A stretch of DNA of 64,000 bases from contig NZ_ML133687.1 of assembly GCF_003985155.1 (NCBI RefSeq), positions 868,001-932,000 of the forward strand, in the 5' to 3' direction. This stretch comes from Rhizobium vallis (GTDB taxonomy: Bacteria > Pseudomonadota > Alphaproteobacteria > Rhizobiales > Rhizobiaceae). Within the stretch, counting starts at the first letter, position 1. Each line of letters begins with the position of its first letter. This document shows positions 46,759 to 56,769 of the stretch, one piece after another. Below the pieces are notes generated by a model, which saw only the letters and a list, made by a program, of their open reading frames with translations, was not told where the DNA came from and did not search any database. Both the position numbers and the translations under genes were made by a program.

Positions 46759-46919
46759 CCCGAGAAAGCAGACGGACCGGCGGGCTTTTCGCAAGCCTGG
46801 GACATCTCTGAAGCCGGGTAAACGAGTTTGCCGAGGATGTCTGAAAACATCGCAGGCTGAAACAGGGTAGGGGTGCCGTAGCGGCATTCTGATCAGGACA
46901 TAAGGTCGAGGAAACCGAC

Positions 46920-47156
46920 ATGAGCGATATCGCAGAACGCGTAAAGAAAATTGTTATTGATCATCTTGGCGTCGATGCCGACAAGGTCGTCGAGAGCGCC
47001 AGCTTTATCGACGATCTGGGCGCTGACTCGCTCGACACGGTCGAACTTGTCATGGCTTTCGAAGAAGAATTCGGCGTTGAAATTCCTGACGACGCTGCCG
47101 ACTCGATCCTGACGGTCGGCGATGCAGTGAAGTTTATTGAGAAGGCCCAGGCCTGA
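46920..47156 (+). CDS. acpP: Acyl carrier protein
   Basis: A 78-residue acidic protein with the phosphopantetheine Ser in [22 protein letters not shown]. Carries acyl chains for fatty acid and lipid A synthesis. The long gap before it and the terminator after it suggest its own transcription unit and high expression. Confidence 0.97.
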   Translation: MSDIAERVKKIVIDHLGVDADKVVESASFIDDLGADSLDTVELVMAFEEEFGVEIPDDAADSILTVGDAVKFIEKAQA

Positions 47157-47171
47157 TCCAATGCATTTGAG

Positions 47172-47203
47172 AAAGGGCGGGCCTAGAGTCCGCCCTTTTC
47201 TTA
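47172..47203 (+). terminator. Rho-independent terminator after acpP
   Basis: Stem AAAGGGCGG / CCGCCCTTT with a 9-nt loop, followed by TTCTTATT, 15 nt beyond the acpP stop. Confidence 0.85.
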
Positions 47204-47249
47204 TTGGCATATTTCTCCATAGAACATAAGAGACGGGGGAAAGCACGCG

Positions 47250-48509
47250 ATGAGACGTGTCGTCATCACCGGTACCGGCATGGTATCACCCTTGGGATGC
47301 GGAACAGAGGTGACGTGGTCCCGGTTGCTTGCCGGCCAGAACGGCGCTCGTCTGGTCACCGAATTCGAGGTTGACGACCTTCCCGCCAAGATCGCCTGCC
47401 GTATCCCCATCGGCGACGGTGCCGAGGGCACTTTCAACGTCGATGATTGGATGGAGCCGAAGGAGCAGCGCAAGGTCGACCCCTTCATCATCTACGGAAT
47501 GGCCGCCGCCGACATGGCCCTTGCCGATGCCGGCTGGCATCCCGAAACCGATGAGGACCAGATCGCCACCGGCGTACTGATCGGCTCCGGCATCGGCGGC
47601 ATCGAAGGCATCGTCGAGGCAGGGTACACCCTGCGCGACAAGGGCCCGCGCCGCATCTCCCCCTTCTTCATTCCCGGCCGCCTGATCAACCTCGTTTCCG
47701 GCCAGGTCTCGATCCGCCACAAGTTGCGCGGACCCAATCATTCGGTCGTCACCGCCTGTTCGACGGGCGCGCATGCGATCGGCGATGCCGCGCGGCTGAT
47801 CGCGCTTGGTGACGCCGACGTCATGGTCGCCGGCGGTACGGAATCCCCGGTCAGCCGCATTTCGCTGGCAGGCTTTGCTGCTTGCAAGGCGCTGTCGACC
47901 CAGCACAACGACGACCCGCAGAAGGCTTCACGCCCCTATGACCGCGACCGCGACGGCTTCGTCATGGGCGAGGGTGCCGGCATCGTCGTGCTCGAGGAGC
48001 TCGAACATGCCAAGGCGCGCGGCGCCAGGATCTATGCCGAAATCGTCGGCTACGGCCTGTCGGGCGATGCCTATCACATCACTGCGCCGTCCGAAGACGG
48101 CGAAGGCGCCGGCCGCTGCATGGCGATGGCGCTGAAGCGCGCCGGGCTGACGCCGGCCGATATCGACTACATCAATGCCCACGGCACCTCGACCATGGCC
48201 GACACGATCGAACTCGGCGCCGTCGAGCGGTTGGTCGGCAACGCGGCGTCGAAAATCTCCATGTCCTCGACCAAATCGGCGACGGGTCACCTTCTCGGCG
48301 CCGCCGGCGCCATCGAGGCGATCTTCGCCACGCTCGCCATCCGCGACAACATCGCGCCGCCGACGCTCAATCTCGACAATCCCGAACGCGAGACGGCGAT
48401 CGATCTTGTTCCGCACAAGGCTCGTGAACGAGAAATCAATGTGGCGCTGTCCAACTCGTTCGGATTCGGCGGCACGAACGCATCGCTCGTGCTGCGCCGC
48501 TACGCGTAA
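47250..48509 (+). CDS. fabF: 3-oxoacyl-ACP synthase II
   Basis: A 419-residue condensing enzyme with the Cys-His-His triad: VTACSTGAHAIGDA, INAHGTSTMADT and KSATGHLLGAAGAIEA. The C-terminus NSFGFGGTNASLVLRRY is standard. It elongates acyl-ACP and controls unsaturated chain length. Confidence 0.97.
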   Translation: MRRVVITGTGMVSPLGCGTEVTWSRLLAGQNGARLVTEFEVDDLPAKIACRIPIGDGAEGTFNVDDWMEPKEQRKVDPFIIYGMAAADMALADAGWHPETDEDQIATGVLIGSGIGGIEGIVEAGYTLRDKGPRRISPFFIPGRLINLVSGQVSIRHKLRGPNHSVVTACSTGAHAIGDAARLIALGDADVMVAGGTESPVSRISLAGFAACKALSTQHNDDPQKASRPYDRDRDGFVMGEGAGIVVLEELEHAKARGARIYAEIVGYGLSGDAYHITAPSEDGEGAGRCMAMALKRAGLTPADIDYINAHGTSTMADTIELGAVERLVGNAASKISMSSTKSATGHLLGAAGAIEAIFATLAIRDNIAPPTLNLDNPERETAIDLVPHKAREREINVALSNSFGFGGTNASLVLRRYA

Positions 48510-48670
48510 CAGAACCCTGCACGCGGCGTAACAGAACCTGTATGCGGCATGGCAGGGCAGGCGTGCGAAAGCGCGGTGGGCGACCGGCGTTATTGAACGG
48601 CGGCAGACCTGCTTTTGCCGCATTGCTTCGCGAAATAGCGAAGTGAGGGCCAAGTTTTAGAGGATTGCCG

Positions 48671-49888
48671 GTGAGCGATACGACGAACCAGAGCAACGAT
48701 GCGCAAGGGCAGAAGGGACCGATCATCCCGAAGTCGCCGAGCGAGGCCCTGCGTCCGGAGCGCGTTCCGGAGCCGCCGAAGCGGTCCAAGAAGGCCCGCA
48801 GCCAGGTCATTCTCTTCCTGAACTTCATCATGACGATGGCGGTCGCGGTCTGCATCGTCGCCATCATCGCCTTCTACTACGCCACATCGACCTATAAGAG
48901 CCCGGGTCCGCTGCAGACCAATACCAATTTCATCGTTCGCAATGGCGCTGGCCTGGCGGAGATCGCCTCGAATCTCGAGCGCAACGCCATCATCAGCGAT
49001 GGCCGCATCTTCCGCTACCTCACGGCGACGCATCTTTCGGCTGGCGAGAGCCTGAAGGCCGGCGAATACGAGATCAAGGCGAGAGCCTCCATGAACGACA
49101 TCATGGAGCTTCTGAAGTCGGGCAAATCAATTCTCTACTCCGTTTCCTTTCCCGAGGGACTGACTGTCCGCCAGATGTTCAACCGCATGCTCGAGGATCC
49201 GGTCCTGGAAGGCGATCTGCCGGCTGCACTCCCGGCCGAGGGCAGCCTGCGCCCCGATACCTACAAATTCTCGCGCGGCACCAAGCGCTCCGAGATCATC
49301 GAGCAGATGGCTGCGGCACAGCAGAAACTCGTCGATCAGATCTGGGACAAGCGCGACTCCTCGCTGCCACTGCGATCCAAGGAAGATTTCGTCGCACTTG
49401 CCTCGATCGTCGAAAAGGAAACCGGCGTTGCCGATGAGCGCGCCCATGTCGCCTCCGTCTTCCTCAACCGGCTCGGCAAAGGCATGCGCCTGCAGTCCGA
49501 CCCGACGATTATCTACGGTCTCTTCGGCGGCGACGGCAAACCGGCCGACCGGCCAATCTACCAGTCCGACCTGAAGCGGGATACGCCTTACAACACCTAC
49601 GTCATCAAGGGCCTGCCGCCGACGCCGATCGCCAATCCCGGCAAGGATGCGCTGGAAGCGGTCGCCAATCCCTGGAAGACGCAGGATCTCTATTTCGTCG
49701 CCGACGGCACGGGTGGCCATGTTTTCGCCGCCACGCTCGAGGAGCACAACGCCAACGTCAAGCGCTGGCGCAAGCTCGAGGCGGACAAGGGCTCGGATCC
49801 GAACATCGCGGTCGACGGCCAGCCTGAAGAACAGCCGGCGGATAATGGCGCGACTGCCGTGCCGCCGAAGAAAAAGAAGATCAACTGA
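48671..49888 (+). CDS. mltG: Endolytic transglycosylase MltG
   Basis: About 405 residues from GTG 48671, after AGAGGA; a TTG at 48665 is also in frame. One membrane anchor (VILFLNFIMTMAVAVCIVAIIAFYYA) is followed by a LysM-like region (FIVRNGAGLAEIASNLE) and the YceG domain with catalytic Glu in ALASIVEKETGVADERAHVASVFLNRL. It cleaves nascent peptidoglycan strands in the periplasm. A Lys-rich cytoplasm-like C-tail ends PPKKKKIN. Confidence 0.94.
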   Translation: MSDTTNQSNDAQGQKGPIIPKSPSEALRPERVPEPPKRSKKARSQVILFLNFIMTMAVAVCIVAIIAFYYATSTYKSPGPLQTNTNFIVRNGAGLAEIASNLERNAIISDGRIFRYLTATHLSAGESLKAGEYEIKARASMNDIMELLKSGKSILYSVSFPEGLTVRQMFNRMLEDPVLEGDLPAALPAEGSLRPDTYKFSRGTKRSEIIEQMAAAQQKLVDQIWDKRDSSLPLRSKEDFVALASIVEKETGVADERAHVASVFLNRLGKGMRLQSDPTIIYGLFGGDGKPADRPIYQSDLKRDTPYNTYVIKGLPPTPIANPGKDALEAVANPWKTQDLYFVADGTGGHVFAATLEEHNANVKRWRKLEADKGSDPNIAVDGQPEEQPADNGATAVPPKKKKIN

Positions 49889-49907
49889 TATATTGCGGGA
49901 GGCTCGC

Positions 49908-50795
49908 ATGGCTTTGCAGTCCATGACCGGTTTTGCACGGCGCGAGGGAACGAGTGGCCGCTGGCGCTGGGCATGGGAATTGCGATCGGTCAACGGCAAG
50001 GGTCTCGATCTGCGCCTACGCCTGCCGCCAGGCCTCGAACGCATGGAGGCGGAGGTCCGCCGCCTTGCGGGCGAAAGCTTCAGCCGCGGCAACCTGCAGG
50101 CATCGCTCTCCGTCACCGCCGATGAGAACCGCTTCGAAGCGGTGCTGAACAGGCAGGCGCTCGCCGCAGTGCTTGCCATGCGCGAGCAATTGGACGGGGT
50201 GATCGATCCGGCGCCGTTGAAGCTCGATACGCTGCTTCTGGTGCGCGGCATCGTGGAATTTCGCGAAGGCGAGGATAGCGAAGAGGCGCTCGCCGGGCGT
50301 GATGCTGATATCGCCGTCGGTCTGCTGGCCGCCCTTTCCGATCTCAAGGCGATGCGCGAACAGGAGGGGGCAGCACTTTCCCGCATTCTTCTCGATCATG
50401 TCACGACGATCGAAGGGCTGACGCGGACGATCGACATCGATCCTTCACGTTCCCTGCAGGAGATCGCCGCGCGTCTTGCCGCACAAGTCGCCTTGCTGAT
50501 GGACGGCATGGCCGCGCTCGACCGCGACAGGCTGCACGCCGAAGCCGCGCTGCTGGCGACCAAGGCGGATCTGCGCGAGGAAATCGATCGTCTGAAGGCG
50601 CATATCGCCGCAGCGCGTGATCTCTTGGTGAAAGGTGGTCCAGCCGGCCGCCGGTTGGACTTCCTTGCACAGGAATTTAACCGCGAATCGAATACCATCT
50701 GCTCGAAGTCGAATGCCTCCGCGGTCACTGCCGCCGGCATCGAGTTGAAAGTCGTCATCGACCAGTTCCGCGAGCAGGTCCAGAATTTGGAGTAG
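49908..50795 (+). CDS. YicC family protein (endoribonuclease-type)
   Basis: A 295-residue protein; ATG 49908 follows GGGAGG. N-terminal MALQSMTGFARREG and ELRSVNGKGLDLRLRLP, and C-terminal GGPAGRRLDFLAQEFNRESNTICSKS are family hallmarks (YicC_N and DUF1732). E. coli YicC is a metal-dependent endoribonuclease involved in sRNA turnover. Adjacent to gmk, as usual. Confidence 0.93.
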   Translation: MALQSMTGFARREGTSGRWRWAWELRSVNGKGLDLRLRLPPGLERMEAEVRRLAGESFSRGNLQASLSVTADENRFEAVLNRQALAAVLAMREQLDGVIDPAPLKLDTLLLVRGIVEFREGEDSEEALAGRDADIAVGLLAALSDLKAMREQEGAALSRILLDHVTTIEGLTRTIDIDPSRSLQEIAARLAAQVALLMDGMAALDRDRLHAEAALLATKADLREEIDRLKAHIAAARDLLVKGGPAGRRLDFLAQEFNRESNTICSKSNASAVTAAGIELKVVIDQFREQVQNLE

Positions 50796-50798
50796 GAC

Positions 50799-51461
50799 AT
50801 GAAACCGGCGAAAACTTCGCCCGTGCAGATCGCCCGCCGCGGTCTGATGCTTGTCATTTCGTCGCCGTCAGGCGCCGGCAAGTCCACCATCGCACGCACG
50901 CTTCTGGAGACCGACAAGCATATCGGCCTTTCCGTCAGCGTCACCACGCGCCAGCGCCGCCCGAGCGAGGTCGAAGCTGTGCACTACCACTTCAAGAGTG
51001 TGCGCGAGTTCGAGCGGCTGCGCGATAGCGACGCGCTGCTCGAATGGGCCGAGGTGCATGGCAATTTCTACGGCACGCCGCGCGAGCCGGTCGAGCAGGC
51101 CATGGCCGAGGGCCGCGACATGCTCTTCGATATCGATTGGCAGGGCGCCCAGCAACTGCAGGAGAAGATGTCGGCCGATGTGGTCTCGATCTTCGTGCTG
51201 CCGCCGACCATGACCGAGCTCCAGTCGCGGCTTCATCGCCGTGCCGAGGATTCCGAAGAGGTCATCCAGACGCGTCTCGCCAACAGCCGCGCCGAGATCG
51301 CCCACTGGCGCGAATACGACTATGTCATCGTAAACGACGATCTCAACACTGCCTTCGACGCGGTTCAGTCGATCGTCAAGGCCGAACGCCTGCGGCGCGA
51401 CCGCCGCCATGGCATGTTCGATTTCGTCCGCGAACTGCTGGAAGAGACGCCGAACCTTTAA
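50799..51461 (+). CDS. gmk: Guanylate kinase
   Basis: A 220-residue kinase converting GMP to GDP. P-loop [14 protein letters not shown]-binding [19 protein letters not shown] and [15 protein letters not shown]. It starts 3 nt after the yicC stop. Its TAA overlaps the rsmA stop in a shared TTAA. Confidence 0.96.
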   Translation: MKPAKTSPVQIARRGLMLVISSPSGAGKSTIARTLLETDKHIGLSVSVTTRQRRPSEVEAVHYHFKSVREFERLRDSDALLEWAEVHGNFYGTPREPVEQAMAEGRDMLFDIDWQGAQQLQEKMSADVVSIFVLPPTMTELQSRLHRRAEDSEEVIQTRLANSRAEIAHWREYDYVIVNDDLNTAFDAVQSIVKAERLRRDRRHGMFDFVRELLEETPNL

Positions 51462-51464
51462 AGG
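51455..51464. repeat. Palindrome CCTTTAAAGG centred on overlapping stops
   Basis: The convergent gmk and rsmA stop codons share TTAA inside this perfect 10-bp palindrome. No room for a standard terminator. Confidence 0.6.
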
Positions 51465-52285
51465 CTGTTTGCGAGAAGGCAGAATTCCTCGACCGACAGG
51501 GTCTCCGCCCGGCGCGCCGGATCAATCCCGGCTTTGACGAGCAGGTTTTCGCCGCCGAGCGGCTTCAGGCTCTGGCGCAGCATCTTGCGACGCTGGCCAA
51601 AGGCGGCCTGCGTTACCCTCTCCAGATTGGCGACAGAGCAGGGGATGGGATTTTCGCGAGGTGTTAAATGCACGACCGTGGAGGTCACCTTCGGCGGCGG
51701 CGTAAACGCTTGCGGCGGCACGTCGAAGGCCATGCGTGCCTGCGTCCGCCAGCCGCACAGTACGCCGAGACGGCCATAGTGGTCGTCGTTTTCGCCAGCG
51801 ACGATACGCTCGCCGACTTCCTTCTGGAACATCAGCGTCAGCGACTGCCAGAACGGTGGCCAGGCCTTCGGCAGAAGCCAGTTGACCAGCAGCTGCGTGC
51901 CGACATTGTAGGGCAGGTTGGCGATGATCTTGACCGGGCCTTCCGGCGCCAGTGCCTCGAAATCGGTCTTTAGCGCATCGCCTTCGATTACTTCCAATCG
52001 GCCCGGATAGTGATCGGCGATTTCGGCTAGCGCCGGCAGGCAGCGCGTATCCCGCTCGATGGCGATGACCTTCCTGGCGCCGAGCGCCAGGATTGCACGC
52101 GTCAACCCGCCGGGGCCGGGGCCGACCTCGATGACGGTCGCCTCTTCGAGCGATCCGGCCGTGCGGGCGATCTTCTGCGTGAGGTTGAGGTCGAGCAGGA
52201 AGTTCTGGCCGAGCGCCTTGCGCGCGTCGAGGCCGTGACGTTGGATGACGTCGCGAAGCGGTGGCAGGCCATCGAGTGCTGCCAT
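51458..52285 (-). CDS. rsmA: 16S rRNA dimethyladenosine transferase
   Basis: A 275-residue methyltransferase (KsgA) that dimethylates A1518 and A1519. SAM motif [16 protein letters not shown], then the catalytic NLPY ([13 protein letters not shown]) and the C-terminal RRKMLRQSL. The start overlaps the pdxA stop by one base (TGATG). Last gene of the lptF operon. Confidence 0.96.
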   Translation of the reverse strand: MAALDGLPPLRDVIQRHGLDARKALGQNFLLDLNLTQKIARTAGSLEEATVIEVGPGPGGLTRAILALGARKVIAIERDTRCLPALAEIADHYPGRLEVIEGDALKTDFEALAPEGPVKIIANLPYNVGTQLLVNWLLPKAWPPFWQSLTLMFQKEVGERIVAGENDDHYGRLGVLCGWRTQARMAFDVPPQAFTPPPKVTSTVVHLTPRENPIPCSVANLERVTQAAFGQRRKMLRQSLKPLGGENLLVKAGIDPARRAETLSVEEFCLLANSL

Positions 52286-53313
52286 CAGCGGCGGCTTTCC
52301 ATGCTGCGGCCGAGCTGGGCTGCAAGCTTCAGCGCCGCAACGAGGCTCTGCTCGCGCGCCAGTCCCTTGCCGGCAATGCCGAAAGCGGTGCCGTGATCCG
52401 GCGAGGTGCGCACGAAGGGAAGCCCAAGCGTGACGTTGACGCTATCGTCGAAACCGAGGGTCTTGGCCGGGATCAGCGCCTGATCGTGATACATGCAGAT
52501 GGCGACGTCATAGCGCGCCCGCGCCTCGTCATGAAACATCGTGTCGGCGGGCAGGGGGCCGATCGCATCGATGCCCTCGTCGCGCAGGCGCTCGATCGCC
52601 GGGCGGATGATGGCCTCATCCTCCTTGCCCATGGCCCCGCCTTCGCCGGCATGCGGGTTGAGGCCGGCAACGGCGAGCCGCGGCGCCTCGATGCCGAAAC
52701 GGCGCCTCAGGTCTTCGTGGGCGATCCGGCAGGTTTCCATGATCAGTCCGCCCGTCAGCGCCTGCGGCACATCCCGGACGGGAATGTGGATGGTGACCGG
52801 GATGGCCCTGAGCTTCGGGCCCGCCAGCATCATCACAGGCGTAACTGGCTTGCCGGTCGCCCTGGTGGCGAGATCGGCGAGAAATTCAGTATGGCCGGGA
52901 AAGCGGAAACCGGCATCGTAGAGCACGGCCTTGGAGATCGGATTGGTAACGACCGCGAGCACCTCGCCGCCGATCACCAGCGACACGGCTCGTTCGATCG
53001 CCGCGATCGTGCCTTTCGCCGTCGCCTCGTGCGGCTCGCCGGCCACCACCTCGATGCCTGCGGGCACCGGCATGACGGGCAGGGCGTCCGCAAACAAGCC
53101 GGCCGCCTCGCTGGCTCTGTCCGTTTCGCGGATCGAAACAGCGAGATTGAGCTGGCGGGCTCTCAACGCCAGCACATTGGGATCACCGATCAGGAAGAAA
53201 GGCGGCAGCCCGAGTTCGCGCCGCCGCAGCCAGGCCATCAAGGTAATATCCGGCCCGATGCCGGCGGGGTCGCCCTGGCTCAGTGCAAGCGGTCGCAAAA
53301 AGGGTATCGCCAT
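52285..53313 (-). CDS. pdxA: 4-hydroxythreonine-4-phosphate dehydrogenase
   Basis: A 342-residue enzyme of pyridoxal phosphate synthesis. Motifs: [55 protein letters not shown] and [14 protein letters not shown]. Located between surA-like and rsmA, the standard order. Confidence 0.96.
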   Translation of the reverse strand: MAIPFLRPLALSQGDPAGIGPDITLMAWLRRRELGLPPFFLIGDPNVLALRARQLNLAVSIRETDRASEAAGLFADALPVMPVPAGIEVVAGEPHEATAKGTIAAIERAVSLVIGGEVLAVVTNPISKAVLYDAGFRFPGHTEFLADLATRATGKPVTPVMMLAGPKLRAIPVTIHIPVRDVPQALTGGLIMETCRIAHEDLRRRFGIEAPRLAVAGLNPHAGEGGAMGKEDEAIIRPAIERLRDEGIDAIGPLPADTMFHDEARARYDVAICMYHDQALIPAKTLGFDDSVNVTLGLPFVRTSPDHGTAFGIAGKGLAREQSLVAALKLAAQLGRSMESRR

Positions 53314-53319
53314 TGTCGG

Positions 53320-54264
53320 TCAGCGGTAGGCGATCTGCGCCTTCTTGCGCAGTTCATCCAGGTATTTCTTGGCGTTTTCGTTTTCCGGCTTTGCTTCCTT
53401 GTCGCCCTTGGACTTGTCGAGATCCTCTTGGCGGAAGACCATCTCCGCGGCCTGATCGTCGGAAACCTGGCGCTGACTGCAGATTGCCAGATATTCGACA
53501 CCCTTGTCGGTGACGCGGGTACCTGTCGTGTTGCCCTTGGCCTGCTCGACCAGTGGCTTCCAATCCTGCGGGATCTCAGGGGCGAGCATGCGGCCGAGAT
53601 CGCGCACGGAAACATCGCGCATCGTCGCGGCAAAAACCTTCGCCTGGTCGCAGCCTGGGAATTTCGAACGCGACGCCTCGGCCTCGCTCTTGCGCTTGCC
53701 GGTGATGGCGGCGCGCTTGGCTTCAGGAACGACGAAAATGATCTGCTGCAGCATATATTCCGTCGTCACCGGCTTTTCTTTGTTGTTCTGCATCATGCGT
53801 GAGACCAGATCGTAGTTCGACATATGCGACGCCGAACCGTAGCGCGCGTTGACGAGACGCGGCCAGCTCATCTGCACGGCGATGAAAGCTTTGAAATGAT
53901 CGACGCCGACGCCGGCGCGATCGAGGATCTGCGACATTTGCTCGACGGAAAGTTTATTGCCGCTCGAAAAGCGCGCGAAAGACGCATCGACGTCCTGCTG
54001 CGAAACCGACATACGGACCCGAGCGATTTCCTGCCGCTTGAGCGTCTCGTCGATCAACTGCTCCTCCGCAGTCTTGGCGTCGGCCTTCGTATGCTGCAGG
54101 CGCAAGAAGGCCTGGCGCTTGGCGACATCGCCGCTGGTGATGGCGGTGCCGTTCACCACGGCTTTGACTTCGCTTACCGCAAACGCCGGACCGGCAAAGC
54201 CTGCAAGCAGGCTCAGCACTGCTCCGGCGATGAAGGTTCTTACGGCTTTCTTCGCGTCAATCAT
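53320..54264 (-). CDS. SurA-like periplasmic chaperone/peptidyl-prolyl isomerase
   Basis: A 314-residue precursor; ATG 54264 follows GAGGTC. Signal peptide AGAVLSLLAGFAGPAFA. A SurA_N-like domain (VNGTAITSGDVAKRQAFLRLQ... LIDETLKRQEIAR) precedes a PPIase-like region (EYMLQQIIFVVPE). Shorter than E. coli SurA, with one degenerate parvulin-type domain. It assists outer-membrane protein folding, next to lptD, one of its known clients. Confidence 0.85.
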   Translation of the reverse strand: MIDAKKAVRTFIAGAVLSLLAGFAGPAFAVSEVKAVVNGTAITSGDVAKRQAFLRLQHTKADAKTAEEQLIDETLKRQEIARVRMSVSQQDVDASFARFSSGNKLSVEQMSQILDRAGVGVDHFKAFIAVQMSWPRLVNARYGSASHMSNYDLVSRMMQNNKEKPVTTEYMLQQIIFVVPEAKRAAITGKRKSEAEASRSKFPGCDQAKVFAATMRDVSVRDLGRMLAPEIPQDWKPLVEQAKGNTTGTRVTDKGVEYLAICSQRQVSDDQAAEMVFRQEDLDKSKGDKEAKPENENAKKYLDELRKKAQIAYR

Positions 54265-54441
54265 CTGTTGACCTCCCGATGGCGCCGCGAGACGGGTTCG
54301 CGGCGTTCTTACCACAGTGCGAGACACGCGGAATTCGCTTCCATCATGGCGCGAAACCCCTATGCCTCAGATATCGACTGGCAGCAATGTCCTGCACAGG
54401 CATACGGCGAAAGAATGACCTGAGACATCTTTCGCCGTCCG

Positions 54442-56769
54442 CTATTCGAGGCTGTCGGAGCCGATCTTGATGTCGCCGAGCGTGCGGAATGTCAGCCGCG
54501 CGCCGATCGTCCAGTCGCTTGCCGACTCGTTGCTGGGGTCCCTGGTGTCGGTATAGGCGATCGTAAAGATCGTGCATTCGTCATCATAGGAGAGGCCGAT
54601 CGTCCGGCGGCTGATGACATCATTGTTCAAATCCCAGGCGATGCCGCCAAAGATAGACCAGTAATCCTTGAACTTGACGCTGCTGTTGGTCTGGATCTCG
54701 TCGTTGTCTTTGTCGAAGCCATATGCCGGCTGGGCGCTGACGTGAGTGTAGGTCAGTTGCGTGGCAAAGGTGTCGTTGCTGTAGGCCGTGGTCAGGTCGC
54801 CGCGACGGAAATCGAAATCCTTTTCGTCGAGGCGGTAGGAGTACGTCGTTGAAACGCCGAAAGGTGTCTCGATGCCACCGAGGCCGACATAGTCGGAGCG
54901 CGCGGTTTCGAGGCCCGAATCCGCACCGACATTGACGAGGTCGTCGGTCGCGAACGAGTTCTGGCCGGCGATCTGATACGACTGGCCGAAGATGCCGTGC
55001 AGCTTGTAGCCGCTGTCGAACGTGCCCGTATACTGGATGCCGATATTGGCGCGCGTGCCGCCTTCGACACGGTCGTAGCCCGAGAATTTGTCGCGGTCGA
55101 ACAGCGAGGTGGCGTCGAAGACGAAGCTCTGCGCATCCTCGTTCGGGAGCCTGCCGGCAAGCTGCTCGTCCGGACGGGCGTAGATCTGCGCGATCGGCTC
55201 GAGAATATGGGTGCTGTTATCCGTTGTCATCAGGATCGGATAACGCATCTCCAGCCCGGCCGTGAACATCGAGCGGGTTGCGGAATTGTTGTCGTCGTAG
55301 CCGCCGGTGTATCCGGTAGGGTTGTCCATGTTCAGCGCGAAGGCATCGCCGCGCGCGGCCAGAAGCGGCGTGATGACAAGGCCAGTCGGTGTGACGTAGG
55401 TGCGCTTCCACTGCAGTTCGGCCGTCAGGCGCGACGTCTGCCCCCTTAGGCCGCGGAAACGGTCGAAGCCGTCAACGGTATAGAAGTCGTCGTGGGTGCG
55501 CGAAATGTTCGTAAGGTTGACGTCCGCCGAAACTTCGCCGCCGGCAAGTGGCTGCGGCGCCACATAGTGATAGTCGAGCGAGGGATAGACGATCGCCTGC
55601 TGCTTTTCGGCCGTGTTCTTTCGGTCGGCATCCTGGATGTCGAAATAGAACGCCCGCATGTCGAAATAATTGCGCTTCCCGAGGCCTGTCAGGTAGATCT
55701 GGTTGGTGCGATCCGTGGCACTCAGGCCGCGGAGTTTGTAGGTTTTCGAGAAATTATTGTCGCTCTGCATCATGACGTCCCAGCCGAACGTCCAGCGCGG
55801 ATTGATGCGGAATTCGGCCTTCGAAGCCACCATGCCGCGCTGCCCGGCTTCGGCATCGCTGGTGCCGGAGGTGAAATTATCGGGCTTGGCCTGGTCTATG
55901 CCGGCGACGCGCAGGATATGCGTGCCGTTTTCGAAGCGTTGACGGAATTCACCTTCTACGAGAAAGCCCTGCGCGGTGTAGCCGGTGGCGGTGACCGTCG
56001 CATCCATGCTCGGCGAGATCACGTAATAATATGGAACGGAAAGACCGAAGCCGAGATTCTGCGACAGGCTCATCGTCGGGAAGAGAAAGCCTGACTTGCG
56101 TTTCACCGTGTTATCGGGAACCTCGATGAACGGCAAGAAAGCAATCGGATGGCCGAGCAGCTCGAAGCGAGCCCGTTCCAGACGAATCGTGTGAGTCACG
56201 CCGTTCTGAATCACCCGCTTGGCCTTGACTTGCCAGAAGGGCGCCCGCTTCGGATCCTCAGCGCAGGGAAGGCAGGCCGTGTAGACGCCCTTGTTGAGGA
56301 TCATCATCGTGCCGCCGACGCGCTCGCCGCTTTCGGCTGCGATACGCGTATTGTCGGATGTCTCGATGCGCAACGCGTTCAAAAACCCGTCGGCGAAGTT
56401 GTCAGTCACGTCTAGGTTGTCGGCATAGATCCGGTTGCCGTCGGGGCTGACCAGCTCGATATTGCCGATGGCCATCATCCGGCCCGTCTTCTGGTTGTAC
56501 TCGACCTTCTGCGCGACCATCTTGTAGCCGCCATAGTTGATCTGCACGCCGCCGACCGCCGACACCAGCTGGGAGTCACGATTATAGAGGAGTTCGTTGG
56601 CGGAAAGCATAAGCTTGGCGCCTTCGGGAATCTTCTTTTCGATGTTTTGTTCAGGGGCAGTGGCCTGGCCGTAGGAAGCCGGGACGCTGCCGAAATAGGA
56701 ACATAGAGTCGCGCCGACAAGCAGGGCAACCAACTGTTTACTAAAATACTTGCGGTCGCCTGCCGCCAC
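54442..56769 (-). CDS. lptD: LPS-assembly protein LptD
   Basis: About 775 residues from GTG 56769, preceded by AGGAGG and overlapping the lptG stop by one base. A signal peptide (QLVALLVGATLCSYFGSVPASYGQ) precedes the OstA periplasmic domain (LLYNRDSQLVSAVGGVQINYGGYKMVAQKVEYNQKTG) and a long beta-barrel domain rich in aromatic alternation. It inserts LPS into the outer leaflet. Few cysteines are visible (CLPC), fewer than in E. coli. Confidence 0.94.
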   Translation of the reverse strand: MAAGDRKYFSKQLVALLVGATLCSYFGSVPASYGQATAPEQNIEKKIPEGAKLMLSANELLYNRDSQLVSAVGGVQINYGGYKMVAQKVEYNQKTGRMMAIGNIELVSPDGNRIYADNLDVTDNFADGFLNALRIETSDNTRIAAESGERVGGTMMILNKGVYTACLPCAEDPKRAPFWQVKAKRVIQNGVTHTIRLERARFELLGHPIAFLPFIEVPDNTVKRKSGFLFPTMSLSQNLGFGLSVPYYYVISPSMDATVTATGYTAQGFLVEGEFRQRFENGTHILRVAGIDQAKPDNFTSGTSDAEAGQRGMVASKAEFRINPRWTFGWDVMMQSDNNFSKTYKLRGLSATDRTNQIYLTGLGKRNYFDMRAFYFDIQDADRKNTAEKQQAIVYPSLDYHYVAPQPLAGGEVSADVNLTNISRTHDDFYTVDGFDRFRGLRGQTSRLTAELQWKRTYVTPTGLVITPLLAARGDAFALNMDNPTGYTGGYDDNNSATRSMFTAGLEMRYPILMTTDNSTHILEPIAQIYARPDEQLAGRLPNEDAQSFVFDATSLFDRDKFSGYDRVEGGTRANIGIQYTGTFDSGYKLHGIFGQSYQIAGQNSFATDDLVNVGADSGLETARSDYVGLGGIETPFGVSTTYSYRLDEKDFDFRRGDLTTAYSNDTFATQLTYTHVSAQPAYGFDKDNDEIQTNSSVKFKDYWSIFGGIAWDLNNDVISRRTIGLSYDDECTIFTIAYTDTRDPSNESASDWTIGARLTFRTLGDIKIGSDSLE

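Noticed and set aside
52261..53802. 513-codon plus-strand ORF
   Set aside because: It lies opposite pdxA and the SurA-like gene, which have complete family motifs; its product is a His/Arg/Asp-rich shadow without motifs.
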